Positions 30,624-42,230 are shown, counted from the stretch's first letter. The stretch is DNA of 64,000 nt from Xiphydria camelus (GCA_963678675.1 OY783191.1:20153111-20217110), one strand, 5' to 3'. Made by a program: numbers and translations. The notes: generated by a model not told the origin, from the letters alone.

Positions 30624-32653
30624 ATGACCAAAAAGTCATTATATAATATAATGCAAGAATGTCCAAGTAAGAATTTGGATGAAAAGATTTTATTTATAGA
30701 GAAAAAGGTTGTAGACTTGACCAAATGTCCAGACAGCGAACTTGGCAGGTTAAAACATGCTTTAAGTCATTTCAAGTCTGACTTTAAGCAAAAGTGGGTG
30801 GCTGCGAGTTACAAGCAAGACCGTTTTTTGAAAAACAACGAAGAATGGCTTAACAATTCAATTACTTACCTTTATTATTTGGACTAAAGATAAACCGGGA
30901 CGGCCAGCAAAAGAATTCGAAGAATTGCGTGACAGAAGTAAGTGAAGGAAAACAAAAGATTTGAGAGAATAGATGCCTGCGGAAGAATTAACTTATGCTG
31001 CTCAAATGAGACAGCGTGCTGAAGGAAATACTGATGTGGCTAATATCATAAAAAATATAACTTTAACACCAACAAGAGCTACCAAGTTCCGAAAGCTGAT
31101 CTCTTCCGCACATAAGAATGAAATCAAAAAGCACACGCCATTTGAGGCTTTAGCTATCTTTGTGGAGGGAGATTTCACTCGGAAACGCAATGGGAAATTC
31201 TACACTGTTCAAATAAAAGTATTTATCCATGCTATGCACTAATAAAAAACGCAAAAAAAGAATGCTATCCAAAGGAACAATCAATAAGTGTCACTGAAAC
31301 ATGTGCTGAAATAAGGTTGCAAGATTTGCTTGACCATACTACTTCACGATTGTGTAAGTATTTGAAAGAAGTCCTAGAAACTTGCTCAGAAGAAGAAAAG
31401 AAGAATTTGGAGCTTATCACAAAATGGGGTTGTGACGGATCCCAGCAATCCCAATTCAAACAGAAGTTTGAAAATGACGCGGATAGTGATGCCAATATTT
31501 TCCAAAGTTCTCTTGTCCCACTACGACTACAAATAAACATTAATGAACAGAAAAGAATTATATGGCAGAATCCAGTGCCATCGTCTCCAAGGTTCTGCAG
31601 ACCGATAAGAATACGTTTTATTCACGAAACTAAAGACGTAACAGAAGACGAAATTGAATATGTAGAAAACCAGGCACGAAATTTTCAAAAACCCGATATA
31701 ATGACTGCTACTGGGATACTTCAGATTACTTACACCCTGCTAGCAACAATGGTGGACGGCAAAATTTGCAATGTAGCGACCAATACATTGTCTACTATGA
31801 GGTGCTACCCACAAATGGGTTAACGTCTAAAGACTTTAACAGTTTGAGCAAAGGAAAGGAAATTAATCCCGAAACTCTAAAATTCGGTCTATCAATTCTT
31901 CATGCTAGAATTAGATTCTTTGAGTTACTGCTACATCTATTCTATAAGTTGACTATTAAAAAATGGCAAGTAAGATCAGCCGAAGAAAAATGAATGACCA
32001 AAGAGAGGAAAGAACAAATTCAAAAAGCATTTAGAGATGAAATGGGCCTTTTAGTGGATGTCCCAAAGGCAGGGTACGGGAACACTAATGACGGTAATAC
32101 GTCTAGAAGATTTTTTGCTGATCCAGAGACGGTTTTCCGAATTACTGGAATAGAAAAACAGTTGATCCATAGGTTCAAAGTGATCCTAGAAACAATATCA
32201 AGTGGCCATATGATTGATTTGGAGATGTTTGAAGTGTACGCATATGAAACTGCTAAACTGTACGTGCAGTTATATGGATGGCATCCAATGTCACCCACTG
32301 TGCACAAAATCTTAATTCATGATGCTGTTGTCATTTCGCATTTCTTATTGCCTATTGGGCAGCTCTCGGAGGAAGCTGCTGAATCCAGGAATAAGCACTT
32401 CCGCCACTACAGATAAAACTTCTCTCGCAAGTTTTCACGGGTGATGTGCTACAGAGATATATTAAACAGGCTTTTACTAACTTCCGACCCATTATTAAGC
32501 AGCAGTAGAGCACAGCCGCGTAAGAAAAGCAAGCCATTTTCCTCTGAAACCATAAGTTTTCTGCTCCCTGAAATACAATACGTGAGAAGCGAAAGCAGCG
32601 ATGAAAAAGAGGAAGATGAAAACGACGCCGACGGACCATATTTTGATGATTAA
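30624..32653 (+). pseudogene. Transib-type (RAG1-like) transposase relic
   Basis: Successive frames cover an almost complete protein. Landmarks are WTKDKPGRPAKEFEEL (about 30882), LITKWGCDGSQQSQFKQKF (about 31420), CRPIRIRF, TMVDGKICN (about 31755), GNTNDGNTSRRFFADPETV (about 32085), VHKILIH and LPIGQLSEEAAESRNK (about 32350). I align these to the RAG1/Transib core: Asp in CDG, Asp in VDG and Glu in SEEAAE as the DDE triad, with HKILIH as the zinc-binding histidine pair. All three acidic residues are present. The expected CxxC is CYPQ, so one zinc cysteine is lost. Stops at 31991 and 32414, stops near 30945-30970 and a frameshift near 30880 inactivate it. Terminal repeats were not found. Confidence 0.75.
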
Positions 32654-32847
32654 TTTTTGACTTTTTATTTTTAAAAACTGCGTTCTTTTCCTTACTTTAC
32701 TAAAATAAACGTTCAAGAAGTACATGAAATTGCCTAAGAATGCATTCCCATATGATAAATTACACAAAATAATTTTGGCCACGTTTCTGGTACAAATACT
32801 CCTCTGTGCAACGTTCACCTAGTACACTTTGGAAGGTATTTTGGAAA

Positions 32848-34703
32848 ATGGAAAACGAATCAGGAACACCTGAACGTGAAGAATCGCCCGCAAGTGATGA
32901 GTTCTTGAAGTATGAGGAAGATATGAGAATAACTTTCTCGAATTCTTGGTTTCTTGTGTCAGAGATTCTGGGGGAGGATGGATTAAAAATTAAGGATGCT
33001 CCTGCTCCAAACAAATTCACAAGTCGAGAGATTGTTTTGGCAAATGAATTTTCTCAAACAATAAAAGATGTTATAACTACAGGCTATTTTAACGTTGACG
33101 AGGACCTCATCACTTCGGAAGAACCAGATGAAGAGCAACTATATGAAGAGGTATGTTTCTGTAATGTGTAATCTTGTATTTTTTGCTCTGGAAATGTTCT
33201 CATGACTTCATTGGATTTGTATTTTTTTTATTTTCTTTTTGCAGTGTCCAGATCCAGCGATGGATACAGATTACAGCCAGGATTACAGTCCTGATGACGG
33301 CGAGGAACTATCCTCGAAAGATTACATCTCGTTGGAGTACAAGGCCAAAGCTGTGGCCCTCGCCCAGACTCATCCCAAGTGGAGTTTGAAGACTGCACGC
33401 TCACGGTTGCACACGGCTGAAAAGGAAGGATTATCTAATTCAATGAAGAAAAGATATCCAGGAAGGTGGCACCAGGAATTACAAAATAGGGATGATTAAC
33501 TGTGGAACGTTCGAACGGTTTGAAGAAACGAGAAGCCGATTGGAGCAAGTGACGATACGAGATCTACAACAGTGGGCTACATCCAGTTCTTTTCCGTACA
33601 TTTTGGAGAAATTCACCTTTCGAGCAAGCAGTAGCTGGGTCCAGAAATTCAAGAGAAAATACGGAATAAGACAACGAAAAGTCACGAAATTTGTCAGTAA
33701 GAATGACATGGCTACCTTGGAGGAAACTTTGGAAGCAGCGGAAAGGGTCAGAGTGGCAACGAGGTTTCTGATGCCCAACTATCATCCCGACTTCATCATC
33801 AATAGTGACCAGACCGGATGTCAGTATGATACAGCATATAATAGGAGTTTGGATTATGAAGGCGCGAAAACGGTTCTCGTTAAAAAACGAAACTTATCGA
33901 AGCTCACTCATTCGTATACAGCACAGTACAGCGTCACTGCATCTGGTAAATTGCTTCCCCACGTTTTTATCTGTCTGCAAGAACCTGCAAATAATTTTGG
34001 TCCTCAAGTTTCCAAAAAAGTTGAACAATTAACTAAAGAATTAGGAAACGTTGTAATTACTTGCTCAAAATCAGGTAAACTGACTACACATTTATACAGA
34101 AAATTTCTGGAGACAACGTTGAAGCCCTATGTTAAAGAAAATAAATTTGTCTTGCTCGTCGATTCGTGGACTGGTCAAGCCGATAGTACTTTGTATGACG
34201 ATGTGTTCACAAACACAAATGGGGAAGTTACTTGCAAATTGAAAATTATCCCTCCTAAATGTGCCCCTCTGTGTCAACCATATGACGTATACTTTTATCG
34301 ACAAGTGAAGAATTTTGTGAAGAGATTACAGAACGCGTCAGATCTGTTAAAAGAACAACGAGAACTGTCATCTCGAGAAGACGCAATCAAGATCCACTCA
34401 ATTATTCATCATCAGTTGAGTGCGCCCGCATTCACCGAGATGATTAAATATGCGTGCTTTGCGTCTAAATTGATAGAAGAAAGACCTTTTTTCAATAACG
34501 TAAATGACGTCTGTTTCCCGTTGAGCAATTTGAAACAAAAATGTAACTGCGATTCTATAACATTTATGAAATGTGCTTGGTGTAAAGAGATTTTGTGTTT
34601 TAAGTGTTTATATGATATTTATCATCCTAAAGTATGTAAGATGTCGGCCCCAGAATCACCATCGAAATCGTCCGATGGAATTAGCGATAAGTATACCAAT
34701 TAA
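32848..34703 (+). pseudogene. pogo-like DDE transposase with intron; one frameshift
   Basis: Exon 1 (32848-33150) is acidic and ends at GAAGAG/GTATGT. Exon 2 starts at 33245 after TTTTTGCAG, in phase 0. It encodes the N-terminal DNA-binding region (YISLEYKAKAVALAQTHPKW, then FERFEETRSRLEQVTIRDLQ) and the DDE core: IINSDQTG (first Asp), FVLLVDSWTGQ (second Asp) and CAPLCQPYDVYFY (third Asp). A Cys-rich C-terminus (CNCDSITFMKCAWC, CFKC) may bind zinc. The only lesion seen is a frameshift near 33440-33465. A poly(A) signal AATAAA lies at 34726. Intact, the protein would be a pogo-family transposase or a domesticated relative. Confidence 0.75.
33151..33244 (+). other. Intron (GT-AG, 94 bp)
   Basis: GTATGT donor, pyrimidine-rich tract and TTTTTGCAG acceptor. 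Removal keeps the frame (LYEE joined to CPDPAMD), and the length is typical of insect introns. Confidence 0.75.
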
Positions 34704-34764
34704 ATGTAAAAATTCACTTGTTACGAATAAATAAAAATGCTTTTTGTAATTGAACGGTGTTAAC

Positions 34765-35050
34765 ATTTTTTTTTCGCCTTACCTAGATTTATTTTACTTC
34801 TAAGGATTAGCAGAAATAGTTTGAATAATAAAAAAAGTGAAAAAGTTTGAAATTGGCAAAAAAAAAGTGCATGCACGGGAATCGAACGCGGGACGCCCAC
34901 GTGGTAAGTCTGTAGCTTAGCCGACTGCGCCGCGCCATCATCTTGGACGCTAAGTATTTCATTATAGTACACACTTTACGCGTCAAACCAATTAATTTTT
35001 TTTAAATAAACCGACGCGCATTGGACAAAAGTAAAGTATGAGCGTTACTC
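34765..35050 (-). repeat. tRNA-derived SINE-like module, copy 1
   Basis: On the minus strand, GGCGCAGTCGGCTAAGC (box A-like, about 34935) and CGCGTTCGATTCCCGTG (box B-like, about 34875) lie at tRNA spacing, but no full cloverleaf closes. The whole 286-bp block recurs at 42320-42602, where it is followed by the same downstream repeat after an insertion. It is therefore a tRNA-like part of a larger dispersed repeat rather than a tRNA gene. Confidence 0.7.
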
Positions 35051-35225
35051 AGGGGACTTCCCTTTATTTATAAAAAAAAATTTATTACAATCAGTGCTCC
35101 GACTTTCGGAAGGTCCCCTTATAAGTCGCGACCTGCTTACACTAAACAATCTCGAGTGACGATTCGTAAGTTCGCTTCTGAAGTGCACCGACGAGCAATC
35201 GTTGGGGGAGATTATTTCTTTCAAT
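35051..35225. repeat. Dispersed repeat (also at 43656-43880 and 62700-62960)
   Basis: Shares GTGCTCCGACTTTCGGAAGG with 43680, and the CTCGAGTGACGATTCGTAAG-type sequence with 62700-62820 in inverse orientation. Confidence 0.7.
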
Positions 35226-35312
35226 GGAGGTTTTAAAGTTACAAATAAACGAAACATTTATTTTATTTATTATTTTTTTTCCTTTATTCATAAATTCAGT
35301 TTGTTTCACAAT

Positions 35313-35507
35313 TTACTTATTGACTTTCGCTGGGAGGAAGACTGCAAAACTCTTTTCCAGGTCCACCACGATCTTCAGTCTGTATTTCGTTGTAACCTTC
35401 CTCACTTTTGTGATTAGAAACTCCTTCCCAATCTCCAGCTCTGCTAACTTTTTTGTCTCGAAATATCCGGCTGATCTGCCGAGTTCGTCGAGTTTCGTGA
35501 AGTCCAT
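35313..35507 (-). CDS. Small 64-residue ORF, unknown, possibly ssDNA-binding-like
   Basis: MDFTKLDELGRSAGYFETKK starts right after a leader, and the body has LEIGKEFLITKVRKVTTKYR, VVDLEKSFAVFLP and a basic end. Alternating strands and lysines resemble small OB-fold proteins encoded by large DNA transposons and virus-like elements; this is only an impression. A TATAAG-type box (GACTATAAGAACCCC on the minus strand, about 35560) lies some 50 bp upstream, so it looks like a compact, promoter-bearing gene. It lies between the tRNA-like repeat and a GC-rich minisatellite. Confidence 0.45.
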   Translation of the reverse strand: MDFTKLDELGRSAGYFETKKLAELEIGKEFLITKVRKVTTKYRLKIVVDLEKSFAVFLPAKVNK

Positions 35508-35689
35508 TTTCTTAGCTGTGATTGATGGCGGTACCCCAAAGACGTGGGGTTCTTATAGTCAATCATTGCTCAGTGGTGGGGGAAATCGTCCGGTTGCATG
35601 CTGCCTAGCAACAGTGGGAAGTGGGGGTTTGCAGTCACACTATCGGAACCTGCACGCGTGACGTCATCAGGGGGGAATCCGCAAGATGG

Positions 35690-35875
35690 TGCTGCAAGCG
35701 AGGTCGGGGGTTTGACCAATGGCGGAGCTCCAAGATGACGCTGGGAGCGAGGTTGGGGATTCGACCAATAGCGGAGCACCGAGATGGAACTGCGAGCGAG
35801 GTCGGGGGGGGGGGGGATCAACCAATGGCGGAGGTAGGGGAGTGGGGGTTCGACCAATGGCAGAGCTCCGTCTCG
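35690..35875. repeat. GC-rich minisatellite, about 50-bp unit
   Basis: Three to four degenerate copies of a unit containing GACCAATGGCGGAGCTCC and GGGAGCGAGGTCGGGG. Long frames on both strands here (35570-36010) are by-products of the GC-rich repeat. Confidence 0.8.
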
Positions 35876-35969
35876 CGAATTCAAATCCACCACGACGCAT
35901 GCGAAATTCGACAAATCTCAAATTTCCCGTCACTTTTGGCAATGAGGGTAGCGCAGAACTCTCCTAGCT

Positions 35970-37547
35970 TAGCTACTACTATGGCTTCGGTTTTTGCTAT
36001 GTTGAGATGAAGGCGATTTGCAGCCGCCCATGTTCCAATCGCTGAGATATCCTCATTAAGCTTGCGGATACAGTCTGGGAAATCAGCTGGCGCACATGTC
36101 ATGTATATTAGCAGGTTATCGGCAAATAATAAGCGCTTTGCCGTTCTGATTACTGCCACAACGTCATTAATGTAGAGTGAGAATAGCAATGGTTCCAGTA
36201 CGGACCCTTCAGGAACACCGGTTTTGGTTGGAATCCAGTTCGTGAGCAAGCTGTTGTCATATTTGATCATTTGCTGCCTACCTGCAAAGTACGATAGTAT
36301 CGAATTTCTTGCCGTTTGTGAAAAGCCGATTTTTGTCAGTTTCTGAAGAAGCAAATCATGGGGTATAGTGTCAAACGTCTTTGAAAAGTCAAATAGTACG
36401 AGGATAGTGACCTGACGCTTGTCCATTCCGCATCTAACATCATTTATTAGTTTGACAAGGGCCGTCTCCGTACTCCACCCCACTCGAAAGACATACTGCC
36501 ATGGATCCAGTACTGAGTAACGCTTTATGTCCTCCGATATCTGGTCAAAGATCAGATGCTCGAGGACCTTGCTGAGGGTAGTCAGAAGTGAAATTGGCCG
36601 ATAATCGCTTCAGGATCTCGGCGTGGCAAGCTTATTTATTGGGACTACAACAGCCCTCTTCCAGGCAGTACGGAACTCGCCGCCAGTGATTGATCGGTTT
36701 AAGGTCGTGATTAGGAAACTGATCATTATGTGTAGAGTCGGGAGGAGCATCCTGAAACCAAGTCCATCAGCACCAGTGGCGTTCGATTTGGATTTTTGGA
36801 CAGCATTCTCAATCATTTCAGTAGTGACTGATTTAAGGTCCAGTTCTGGTCTACCAAGCAGTTGTGGAAAATTGACAGCTTCATCGTTGCTGATCAGAGG
36901 TACAGACGAAGGCAATGGTGCACTAATTGAGACCTAGGTAAGATCTAAGTTGAGTTGCTCTGGCGCTACAGCAAATGGTGGTGAACTTATAACCTTTATT
37001 AGCCCCAAGTTCCTCAGTTCCTACATGGCTGACGGTGATAGACCCTCCATTCTTGGGTGATAATAAGTTGCTCTGACATCGGTCAATGAGGAGCGGAGTC
37101 GATCACGTGCCTTGCGATAATCGTTAAGATCCTTTTGCCTGTTATTTCGGCTGGACCTTCGATAGATAGTGCGAACAGCGCGCTGGGCGAGTTTAAGCTC
37201 AGGTGACGTCCACGGTGCATGCTTCTTGAAATTGATCCTGAGGGTGGTGACAGGTTCCACGGTGTCAAGAATAGCAAAGAAGTTCTTATAAAAGGCCTCT
37301 AGGGCACCATCAATTGTGTAGGCACTGGAGAATTCTTCCCAGTCAATCGATCTAAATAGTTCTTGCGCAACCGCTTCAGCCAGTCTACGAAGCCTACGTG
37401 TTCCAATGGTCTTGGGTTCAGGGCGAATGCTCTGGATAGCAATTTCAGCATAAATTAGGTGATGACCAGCTCCCAGCGGGGTTTCAGATTTGCCCCAGGA
37501 TTGTACACTGTCACTCACATCCCGTCCGACTAAGGTCAGTTCAGGGG
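35970..37547 (-). mobile_element. LINE family A, copy 3 (3'- and 5'-incomplete)
   Basis: Minus-strand coding from the endonuclease end (DSVQSWGKSETPLGAGHHLI, about 37500) through the linker (37021-37518), RT start (36610-36915) and palm (35970-36483). The active-site box is FADN instead of FADD (36115-36120), so the second catalytic Asp is lost. At 35970 the LINE stops abruptly inside KTEAIVV and unrelated GC-rich repeat follows. At 37548 the 3' end of another LINE with a C-rich tail abuts. Dead. Confidence 0.85.
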
Positions 37548-39545
37548 AGGGGGGGGGGGGGCTAGGACCACACTACTAGCACCCTTGACCAGTCATATCC
37601 TCGCACAAGACCAAACACACACACATTCATATACTACTCTAAGATTTACACGAGTATTGTGAGGTCCTCACAACAAATATAAAAGCAAATAATTAAGTGA
37701 ATTTGGTCTGTCCTAGGCAAGAAGGTAGCACAAGCGATAATTAACAAGTAAAAGTGAATGTATAGGAATCAGATCAGGCAGTTAAAAGCTTAAAAGTGAG
37801 CTCTGCAGTCTCTCCGGGTGGTGGAGCCGATTTAGTTAGCGTACATCTCGAAGGTTAGCCATTGTATTAATTTAGTCTTGAAGCTGGGTGGATTGGTAGT
37901 CTTCACTAACTCCTTAGGGAGAGAGTTCCAAACATATGGAGCAGCTACAGCGAAGGCAGATTTAAACGTTTCAGTTCGATGGGCTGGTAAAACGAGGGTT
38001 GAGCTGTGTGTGAGTCTACTTGTCGGTCTTGAAGCAAAGATGTTGAGAAGATCTGTCAAGTACTCAGGTTGCCCCTTGTAAATAGCATTGTGGGTGAGAG
38101 TGGATAGGTATAGTTTTCTGCGGCTATTGATACTTAGCCAGCCAAGTTCTTTCCTGTACGGGCTAATAGAAACATCACGAGTAAGTCCATATATATAGCG
38201 GACGCCTTTGTTGACAAGACGTTGCAGCTTCATATTCAGTACAGCTCCAGCTCCGTTTAGCACAGCAGCGCAGTAGTCTATATGTGGCAAGGCTAAAGCC
38301 ATGACCAGGGTTTTTCGAAGGTGAGAGTCAGTGTACGGTCTCAGTTGCTGGAGTTGGTCGTAAACCCTGTTGGCATTCGACGTGATGTGCCTCATGTGTT
38401 CTTTGAAGGAAAGCTTGGAGTCGAGAATAACACCAAGGTTTTTTGCACTGGATACAAGCGGAATACTAATACCCCCGTGGCCAAGTGGAGAAAGTGGTTT
38501 TGAGTAGATAGTGTTGATGAATTGGTTGTTACCCACGACCATGGCCTTGTTTTTACCAAGATTAAGCTGAAGCGCGTTGACGTGAGCCCTGAATCTGATA
38601 TTGCCAATGTCCTCATTCAATTTCTCAATGCAAGATTTAATTTCTTGGTGCACAACTCGGGTAAATTTGCAAGTCATCGGCGTAAAATAAACGTTAAGCA
38701 CTTTTAATGACAGAGCCAATGTCGTTAATAAAAAGCGAAAAAAGCAGAGGTCCTAAGACGGATCCTTGGCGAACCCCGATGTTGATACCCTGCCAGGTGG
38801 TGAGTGAGCCATCTGAGGTTTTAATGGCTTGTTTTTTACCTCTAAGATATGATTTGATCCATAGTAATGTTCTCTCCGAGGGCCCAAGCCATTGTAATTT
38901 GATAAAAGCAGGTCATGAGAGACAAAGGCCTTGGAAAAATCAAAAAAAACAAACACTGTACTTGCCTACGATCGCTGTTATGTTTGATGTCGTTGATAAG
39001 TTTAACTAAGGCTGTTTGCGTACTGTGCCCCTGGCGGAAGCCACATTGAAATGAGTCAAGGAGAGAGTGCTGAGTGACATAAGCAGTGATTTGATCCGGG
39101 ATAATTTTTTCAAGGATTTTACTCATTAACCTTTAGAGGACAGGGATTTTTTTAAATAGTTTGTGTTCCCAGGGTGGTCCCTAAAGGGACCACCCCCGTC
39201 CTCTAATGGTTAAAGGTAGGAGGGCGATGGGCCTGTAGTCATTGGCTGTGCGTGGCAACGGAATTTTATTGATTGGTAAAATGATGGATTTTTTCCAGGC
39301 AGCAGGGAAGTATCAGTCTCGGATTGATCGGTTGAAGAACGCCACAAAGAAGGCCGTGATATATCGGTGGATATGCCATTTACAAGTTTCAGGTTGATCC
39401 CGTCAACCCCTTTGGCATTTGAGCGAATAAGCTTGAAGGTTTTTGTAACATCGGTCGTGTGGACAGGTGAGAACTCAAATTTGGGTCGGTTGAGTCCGGT
39501 TATTAGCTGATCGTATTCCACCGTTCCACTTGTAAGTGCTGGACC
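37548..39545 (-). mobile_element. LINE family C, 5'-truncated
   Basis: The minus-strand RT includes the start near 39520, FFDFSKAFVSHDLLL (about 38900), GPLLFSLFIND and an intact YADDLQIY box (about 38660-38740). A long C-terminal frame follows (37832-38719), with LRKTLVMALALPHIDYC, KELGWLSINS and AAPYVWNSLPKEL. The 3' UTR ends in a C/G homopolymer tract at about 37545-37561 that joins LINE-A copy 3 coding sequence, so LINE-C inserted into LINE-A. Frame changes and a stop before the YADD box inactivate it. A TTAA element is nested at 39130-39209. Confidence 0.85.
39130..39209. mobile_element. 80-bp TTAA-flanked MITE
   Basis: Ends CCTTTAGAGGACAGGG and the inverse of CCATTAGAGGACGGGG, with TTAA at 39126-39129 and 39210-39213. 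Counting one TTAA, the LINE frame reads PIALLPLMSKILEKII across the site, which proves the insertion. Confidence 0.9.
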
Positions 39546-40374
39546 GATCCTGGAAATGTTCCAGAAGTGTAGATTTAGTGATTTAGTGTAGCAAGCAGAG
39601 GCGAGCTCGGGGTTCTGACGATAGATCGAGAAAAACCATAAAACTTTTATTTCAACTTTTTCCCCTTATCTTTCACTGTTCGGGAGTTAATCCGTGAAGA
39701 AGAAAAATCTGCATTTTTTTCAAGGGATGATTTCACCCCTTAAAACCGTAGTATGGCATCAATGAAATGTATTTTTGTATTACGCTTGAACTACTCTACT
39801 TGCACACGGAATGGCGGAATTTTCTGAATTTCAGGTTCCCTAACTTCCCTTGCAAGTATTAATAGATTCACACAGAAGCAACAATTATAATTCATCATGA
39901 TTAATGAGAGATGAGAGTCAATTTTTTTTTAATCAATACAGGAATTAATATTATTGTAATAACGTCTTAAACACTTATCCCCACTCCTTTACCAGTTCCG
40001 CGTCCTGCATCCCGCTGCAACGACCATGACTTTCGATGACAATCACATGTTACCAATTTATTTTGGGCAAATACAATGGTATTTTCGTCAGGCATTTTCT
40101 CATATAAGTTAGTAATTATTAAATGTACATGTAAAAAAAAGACAATATCTATACTGTAACTGAAAAAAATTTTTTTTGTTTATTAAAAGTTCATCTGGCG
40201 ACCTTGTATAAGGGGGAGGGCGAGCCAGACTTGCACAATATGAAAAACGCATAAAAAATGCATTGATTTTTAATATTTTTTTGGTTTAAAAGTTACTACA
40301 CAAAAAACGTCGGTAGCTCTCCGTCTATTAGATGTCTAACGCACAGCGTTAAACGCTTCGACGTCGCATAAGGC
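39546..40374. other. No gene recognised
   Basis: AT-rich sequence without motifs I can name. Confidence 0.5.
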
Positions 40375-41045
40375 CCGGTGCACACGGTGCGTATTTTGAC
40401 GGTGCGGCAGTAAAACGTCGACATTGCGGTATCGCTGAGAGATAGTGCATACGGAACGTACAATGACGCATACCGCATGTCCCAGGAGAAACGCATCAGG
40501 CAGCATTAACCTTACCTACAAAATGACCTTAAAAGAAGTTGTAGAATGTTATTAAACATTCTGATCAACTTTGACTTAAGACTTTTTTTCTAGCTATTTC
40601 GGTTCAGGCGCTACGGCTATTTTTGTGTTTGAAAATTTGAAAAACAAAAATAACAAAAAAGCTACAATAATTGTGTGTGTTGTTTTCCCGCAAATGTATC
40701 AATGTGCAGAAGTAGGAGAATGACGAGTCAAATTTTGTTTTATTAACATTATTTATTAACATTATTTATCTCAAATTCCCAAAGAACGTTTATTTATCAA
40801 TTGTCAATCATAGGAAGACAAATTACAGAAGTTGTTTTCTGAATATTTGTTTTTTTTGAATTTCTAAACACAAAAATGGCCGTAGCACCTAAACTGAAAC
40901 AGCTAGAAAAAAGTCAATTTGCCAAAAAATAAATAAATGAGAAAAAGGCCCCTAGGGCCGAACGCCAGATGATTTCGAGTGTAATCTTTTGATTCGGTTG
41001 ATTCTTTTGCCGCAGCGGCACCGTACTTCGTGTGCACTCGACAAT
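40375..41045. mobile_element. Harbinger-like MITE (GGCCCGGTGCACAC family) with nested inverted repeat
   Basis: Starts GGCCCGGTGCACACGGTGCG after TAA and ends with GTACTTCGTGTGCACTCG. A second inverted repeat lies inside: CTAGCTATTTCGGTTCAGGC at about 40591 pairs with the inverse at about 40900, which marks an unrelated insertion of roughly 450 bp. Confidence 0.6.
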
Positions 41046-42032
41046 ATACGCTAAAGGCGGATCAGAAGTGAACTTTTTATTCATTTCTGTTTTTCATTCA
41101 GCATCTTTCACTAAAAGTGAAACGTCTAAACACGAAAATAATGAAAAGTGACGAATGAATTCATTAGTGAACCAATCCAGCGATGTTGGATTTTTGTAGA
41201 CGGCAATCACTCGCACTCCGAATGAACGAAAAGTGAAACGTATAAATACAAAGAGAACGTTCACTGGAGTTCGGTCATTTTATTAGCCTTCCGTAGCGAA
41301 TGGTCGACCCGCGTATTAAAACCGTCGTTAATAATTTGGCGAAGAAAGGCGGAACTTTTTCTTTTATTATTATTTTAAGGAAACCCTAACCATTAATTTA
41401 GTGAAGGACTAATAAGTCGGAATTCCCCGGAACACATACAAAAATACTTATATTTACAAATTTTACCGATTTTTACCGATAGAAGTAAGTTATTTATGGT
41501 TGTTAAAATAATACATATAAAAATATTTACTTCAGGATGCTTTACTTCAAAGTACATACCTTCATCTTCCATCTCCATAACTCTACTAATATGAATTGAA
41601 TATACTATGGCCACTTGTAATCAAATTGCCGAGACCAAACAGTGAGGGCCGATCGACGCTGTGCGACAACGAGTTTCGACTTGCCCGTACCCGTACTTGT
41701 CGCGAAGTGAACGCGGTAGGCGTGAGCGGCCGGGATATGATTCGGCAGTTATTCAGCTGTTTCAATGGGCTTGTTAGAGTGGAGATTACCATACATTACG
41801 TTTTCGACTTTTGACCAGGTTTTTCGTACAAATACTCCTCTGTGCGTTGGAAGAAAACTGATGATAAGACCTCCACTCACGTCAACTTTTAAGGCATTTT
41901 CGAACAAAGGGGGCAGATGTGGGAATACCTTCGTAGAATGATGAGTAACTGGTCATTATAGGACATTTTCTAGGTCTCCAAATGAACAGTATAATACCCC
42001 GCTGAGAAGAGTTGGAGGGTTTAACATAGCAA
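41046..42032. other. No gene; repeats related to 25637-25740
   Basis: AAAAGTGAAACGTMTAAAYAC occurs twice (about 41116 and 41229) together with GAACGTTCACT. The block is similar in style to 25637-25740. TACAAATACTCCTCTGTGC at 41828 also occurs at 32791. Frames at 41393-41814 are unrecognised. Confidence 0.4.
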
Positions 42033-42230
42033 TGAGTAATTGACACTTACCTGGTATTGACATCATTTAATGTAAAGTATAGAAATTGTCACCAAAACTG
42101 CACTAATGAAGCCACCAAATTTAATGAGTTTCGTAGGAAAATGAGTAATTTGCACTTACCCGGCATTGACGTCATTTAATGTAAAGTATAGAAATTGTCA
42201 CCAAAACTGCACTAAGGAAGCCTTCACTAA
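42033..42230. repeat. Two tandem copies of a ~110-bp unit
   Basis: TAATGTAAAGTATAGAAATTGTC and the sequence around it are repeated with a spacing of about 110 bp. Confidence 0.85.

Noticed and set aside
34860..34935. tRNA gene on the minus strand
   Set aside because: A and B boxes are present, but the arms do not close into a cloverleaf and the same block recurs at 42320-42602 as part of a dispersed repeat.
35570..36010. Proline/glycine-rich frames on both strands
   Set aside because: They read through a GC-rich minisatellite and then LINE antisense.
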